The translations under genes and the position numbers were made by a program. This document shows, in pieces, positions 5,276-6,756 of a DNA stretch of 6,756 nt. The notes beneath the pieces are model-generated. The model was not told the origin of the DNA. It saw only the letters and a list, made by a program, of their open reading frames with translations, and did no database searches. Position 1 is the first letter of the stretch. Every line of letters begins with the position of its first letter. The stretch is taken from the NCBI GenBank assembly GCA_030606585.1, contig JAUWGD010000092.1, forward strand, positions 1 through 6,756, written 5' to 3'. This DNA comes from Dehalococcoidales bacterium. GTDB taxonomy: Bacteria; Chloroflexota; Dehalococcoidia; Dehalococcoidales; RBG-16-60-22.

Positions 5276-5288
5276 TTTAAGCCTCCAG
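5273..5288 (-). promoter_or_regulatory. rplU: Ribosome-binding site and AUU initiation codon of rplU
   Basis: On the minus strand the Shine-Dalgarno CTGGAGG (5288-5282) is followed by six bases and then ATT (5275-5273). This is the first codon of the conserved L21 reading frame and the only candidate at the expected N-terminus. AUU initiation is known in bacteria (infC in E. coli) but rare. It decides the length of L21 here. Confidence 0.7.
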
Positions 5289-5295
5289 AGTAATA

Positions 5296-5324
5296 ATTAT
5301 ACCAGTTTTATGCCTGAGCGTCAA
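5296..5324 (-). promoter_or_regulatory. Near-consensus sigma70 promoter of rplU-rpmA-rpmE
   Basis: On the minus strand TTGACG (5324-5319; five of six matches) is followed by a 17-base spacer and a perfect TATAAT (5301-5296). Transcription should start near 5291-5289, leaving a 5' leader of only about 15 bases that contains the GGAGG site. That is too short for a structured ribosomal-protein autoregulatory leader. It is the strongest promoter in the window, as expected for ribosomal proteins. Confidence 0.8.
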
Positions 5325-5347
5325 ATTGGACACATAGAGAACGGGTT

Positions 5348-5944
5348 TTATATCCTTTTCTGCATCTTACGCCACTCAACCGCAACCCTATCTTTTAACT
5401 CATCGAGGGTACAATCGGTATCGATAACCACATCTGCCTGCTTAATACGCTCGTCGCTGGGCAGCTGCGAATTGATACGCGCCTTCGCTTCCTCCCCGGA
5501 ATATCCCGCCCTTCCAGCCAGCCTTTTCAATACGACCGACTCGGGGGCGATAGTTACCCAGATTTCATCGACCTGCGAAGCCCGGCCCGCGTCCAGCAAT
5601 GCCACCGCCTCCAGCACCACCACTTCGACTCCCTCCCGGCGGCACTCCTCTATTCTGGCATTTATTATTGTATCAATAACGGGATGCATTATCTTATTCA
5701 AGCGCGATAACGCTTCAAAATCGTTAAAGACAATCCCGCCCAACCTGGCACGGGCGATATCTCCACTATCGCTAAGGATGTCCTTGCCGAACTCATTGAC
5801 GAGTTGTGCCTGTATTTCCTTCTGTTTCAGAACCTCGTGTCCCACCTTGTCCAGGTCCACGATAACCGCCCCCAGTTCCGCCAGGAACTGCGCCACGGTA
5901 CTCTTGCCGCTGCCGATACCTCCAGTCAGTCCGATTACCTTCAT
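5348..5944 (-). CDS. coaE: Dephospho-CoA kinase
   Basis: CoaE phosphorylates the 3'-hydroxyl of dephospho-CoA with ATP, the last step of coenzyme A synthesis, in the cytoplasm. The 198-residue product is of normal length and opens with MKVIGLTGGIGSGKST, whose P-loop spans residues 8-16. The family's acidic substrate-binding segment follows as VDLDKVGHEVL near 29-39, then KDILSDSGDIARARLGGIVF, a HPVID block near 87-91, LEAVALLDAG near 111-120, and the lid/adenine region with RINSQLPSDERIKQADVVIDTDCT at 157-179. The start is fixed by the canonical N-terminus, although the ribosome-binding site is poor: one AGGA abuts the ATG and another is 11 bases away. It precedes rplU on the same strand by 72 bases, but rplU has its own strong promoter. 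Confidence 0.97.
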   Translation of the reverse strand: MKVIGLTGGIGSGKSTVAQFLAELGAVIVDLDKVGHEVLKQKEIQAQLVNEFGKDILSDSGDIARARLGGIVFNDFEALSRLNKIMHPVIDTIINARIEECRREGVEVVVLEAVALLDAGRASQVDEIWVTIAPESVVLKRLAGRAGYSGEEAKARINSQLPSDERIKQADVVIDTDCTLDELKDRVAVEWRKMQKRI

Positions 5945-5970
5945 TCCTGTCTATGTCCTATAATAAAAAT

Positions 5971-6020
5971 TCCATAATGGATACTGTTTATTATATTATA
6001 GCTAATAATACCATACGCAA
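5971..6020 (-). promoter_or_regulatory. Possible coaE promoter region with a small palindrome
   Basis: Upstream of coaE on the minus strand are two overlapping TATAAT hexamers (6000-5995 and 5995-5990). A weak -35-like TTGCGT (6020-6015) lies 19 bases from the second. Just downstream sits the perfect inverted repeat TCCATAATGGA (5971-5981), which could be an operator or chance in an AT-rich stretch. The 120-base gap between coaE and the divergent hydrolase gene holds nothing else I can name. Confidence 0.35.
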
Positions 6021-6064
6021 CACTGAAATGGTGAAAATTTGACCCCCTCAGGAATTGTAGAAAG

Positions 6065-6637
6065 ATGCTGATACTGGGACATGCCGGAATTACACTTGGC
6101 GCGGCGACGCTGATAGCCGGAGCCGTAAACAACCGACATGCCTTAAAAATTACGAAGATATCGTGGCTTGCTTCGCTATCGCACTACATCGATATCAGAC
6201 TGCTGCTGGTCGGCTCCCTTTTGCCGGATATCATTGATAAACCGGTAGGGCAGTACTTCTTCCGGGAGACTTTCAACAACGGGCGGATATTTTCGCATAC
6301 TCTTCTCTTCCTTGTAGTGATTGCCGCCGTCGGTTTCTACCTCTATAAACGTCACCACCAGGTCTGGATGCTGACACTTGCCGCCGGCACGTTAATGCAC
6401 CTTGTCCTCGATAAAATGTGGAATGCTCCGGCTACTCTATTCTGGCCGTTTATGGGTATAACTTTCGAAAAAATCGAGCTTGCCGGCTGGGTAAGTAATA
6501 TCTTCGAGGCGTTACTGTCAGACCCGGCAGTCTATATACCGGAGGCGGTCGGACTGGCTATCCTGCTGTGGTTTGGACTGATATTAGCCGGAAGAAGGAA
6601 AATCGGCGTCTTTATGAAGTACGGAAAGGTCGACTAG
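6065..6637 (+). CDS. Predicted membrane-bound metal-dependent hydrolase (YdjM/DUF457-like)
   Basis: The 190-residue protein has the layout of the YdjM/DUF457 family of inner-membrane predicted metal-dependent hydrolases. An N-terminal GHAGITLGAA contains His6. VGSLLPDIIDKP follows at 49-60 with Asp55 and Asp58, then GRIFSHTLLF with His78, GTLMHLVLDKMWNAP at 108-122 with His112 and Asp116, and FWPF at 126-129. These His/Asp residues are the expected metal ligands and sit next to hydrophobic segments, roughly 44-54, 78-95, 100-113 and 158-176. The short basic C-terminus is probably cytoplasmic. Substrate and role are unknown. It reads divergently from coaE and converges on the HtrA-like gene with 4 bases between stops. 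The ribosome-binding site is weak (AGGA about 12 bases upstream, AGAAAG abutting the ATG), but the GH start block supports this ATG. Confidence 0.75.
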   Translation: MLILGHAGITLGAATLIAGAVNNRHALKITKISWLASLSHYIDIRLLLVGSLLPDIIDKPVGQYFFRETFNNGRIFSHTLLFLVVIAAVGFYLYKRHHQVWMLTLAAGTLMHLVLDKMWNAPATLFWPFMGITFEKIELAGWVSNIFEALLSDPAVYIPEAVGLAILLWFGLILAGRRKIGVFMKYGKVD

Positions 6638-6641
6638 TTTA

Positions 6642-6756
6642 TTATTCGCGCTCGCCTATCTCAATAGTTATCTCAAGCGTGGTGGTGCCCCGTATCACTT
6701 CGATTACCGTCTCGTCTCCCGGGCTGTTGTACTCACCCAGATAGGAGGTAAGCTCG
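6642..6756 (-). CDS. C-terminal end of an HtrA/DegP-like serine protease (PDZ domain), truncated by the window edge
   Basis: The minus strand encodes 37 codons and a TAA stop at 6644-6642, open to the right edge. The peptide contains ELTSYLGEYNSPGDETVIEV, then an IRG turn and TTTLEITIEIGERE. The pattern of a helix (L..YL), a short PGDET loop, the strand VIEVIRG, and a final strand of alternating residues ending in GERE is how the PDZ domain of HtrA-type periplasmic or cell-surface proteases commonly ends. The catalytic domain would lie beyond the window, so protease activity is inferred from the PDZ end alone. Another PDZ protein, such as a C-terminal processing or site-2-type protease, is possible. 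It converges on the upstream hydrolase gene with a 4-base gap. Confidence 0.65.
   Translation of the reverse strand, partial: ELTSYLGEYNSPGDETVIEVIRGTTTLEITIEIGERE

Noticed and set aside
4693..5293. Plus-strand open frames across rplU and rpmA (101 and 190 codons)
   Set aside because: They are antisense to unmistakable L21 and L27 genes and cross both gene boundaries; no family features are visible.
5310..5963. Plus-strand 217-codon frame opposite coaE
   Set aside because: It is serine/threonine-rich low-complexity sequence typical of the complement of a real gene, and the minus strand encodes a complete dephospho-CoA kinase.
1..6756. Defence system, mobile element, CRISPR array or prophage
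   Set aside because: All frames with family signatures are housekeeping or conserved genes. I see no direct-repeat arrays, transposase, integrase or terminal inverted repeats.

Overview
The window carries twelve protein-coding genes, all bacterial housekeeping or conserved genes, in alternating blocks. I see no mobile elements, CRISPR arrays, tRNA or rRNA genes. Moderate GC, the gene content (DUF2520-panD-panB; hisA-hisI; coaE, rplU-rpmA-rpmE and a DUF1385 gene) and an RNA leader resembling the 'pan' motif together suggest a member of the Chloroflexota, probably Dehalococcoidia-like. That is inference from gene content, not a phylogenetic result.

Layout from left to right. (1) Minus strand, 2302 down to 22: a promoter, a structured RNA leader ending in a terminator hairpin, then a DUF2520 Rossmann protein, panD and panB. 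This is a pantothenate (vitamin B5/CoA precursor) operon with a candidate non-PanE ketopantoate reductase; panC is not in the window. (2) Plus strand, 2353-3462: a divergent promoter, hisA and hisI, two histidine-biosynthesis steps on neighbouring intermediates. (3) Minus strand, 5944 down to 3468: coaE (last step of CoA synthesis), then a strong promoter and the ribosomal protein genes rplU-rpmA-rpmE, a Rho-independent terminator, and a DUF1385 membrane protein whose start lies directly after that terminator. (4) Plus strand, 6065-6637: a YdjM/DUF457-like predicted membrane metal-dependent hydrolase. (5) Minus strand at the right edge: the last 37 codons of what looks like an HtrA-type protease ending in a PDZ domain.

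Two points deserve most attention. First, the 5' leader of the pantothenate operon can be folded by hand into three mutually exclusive helices: a 12-bp hairpin with one bulged A on each strand (the hallmark described for the pan RNA motif), an antiterminator and a terminator. This looks like a complete transcription-attenuation switch. Second, rplU (L21) has no ATG, GTG or TTG at its conserved N-terminus. It appears to start at an AUU codon six bases after a good Shine-Dalgarno sequence and just downstream of a near-consensus promoter, so an ordinary gene caller would truncate it by 37 residues.

Functionally the window touches both ends of coenzyme A synthesis (panB/panD and the putative ketopantoate reductase at the start, coaE at the end), but in separate transcription units.
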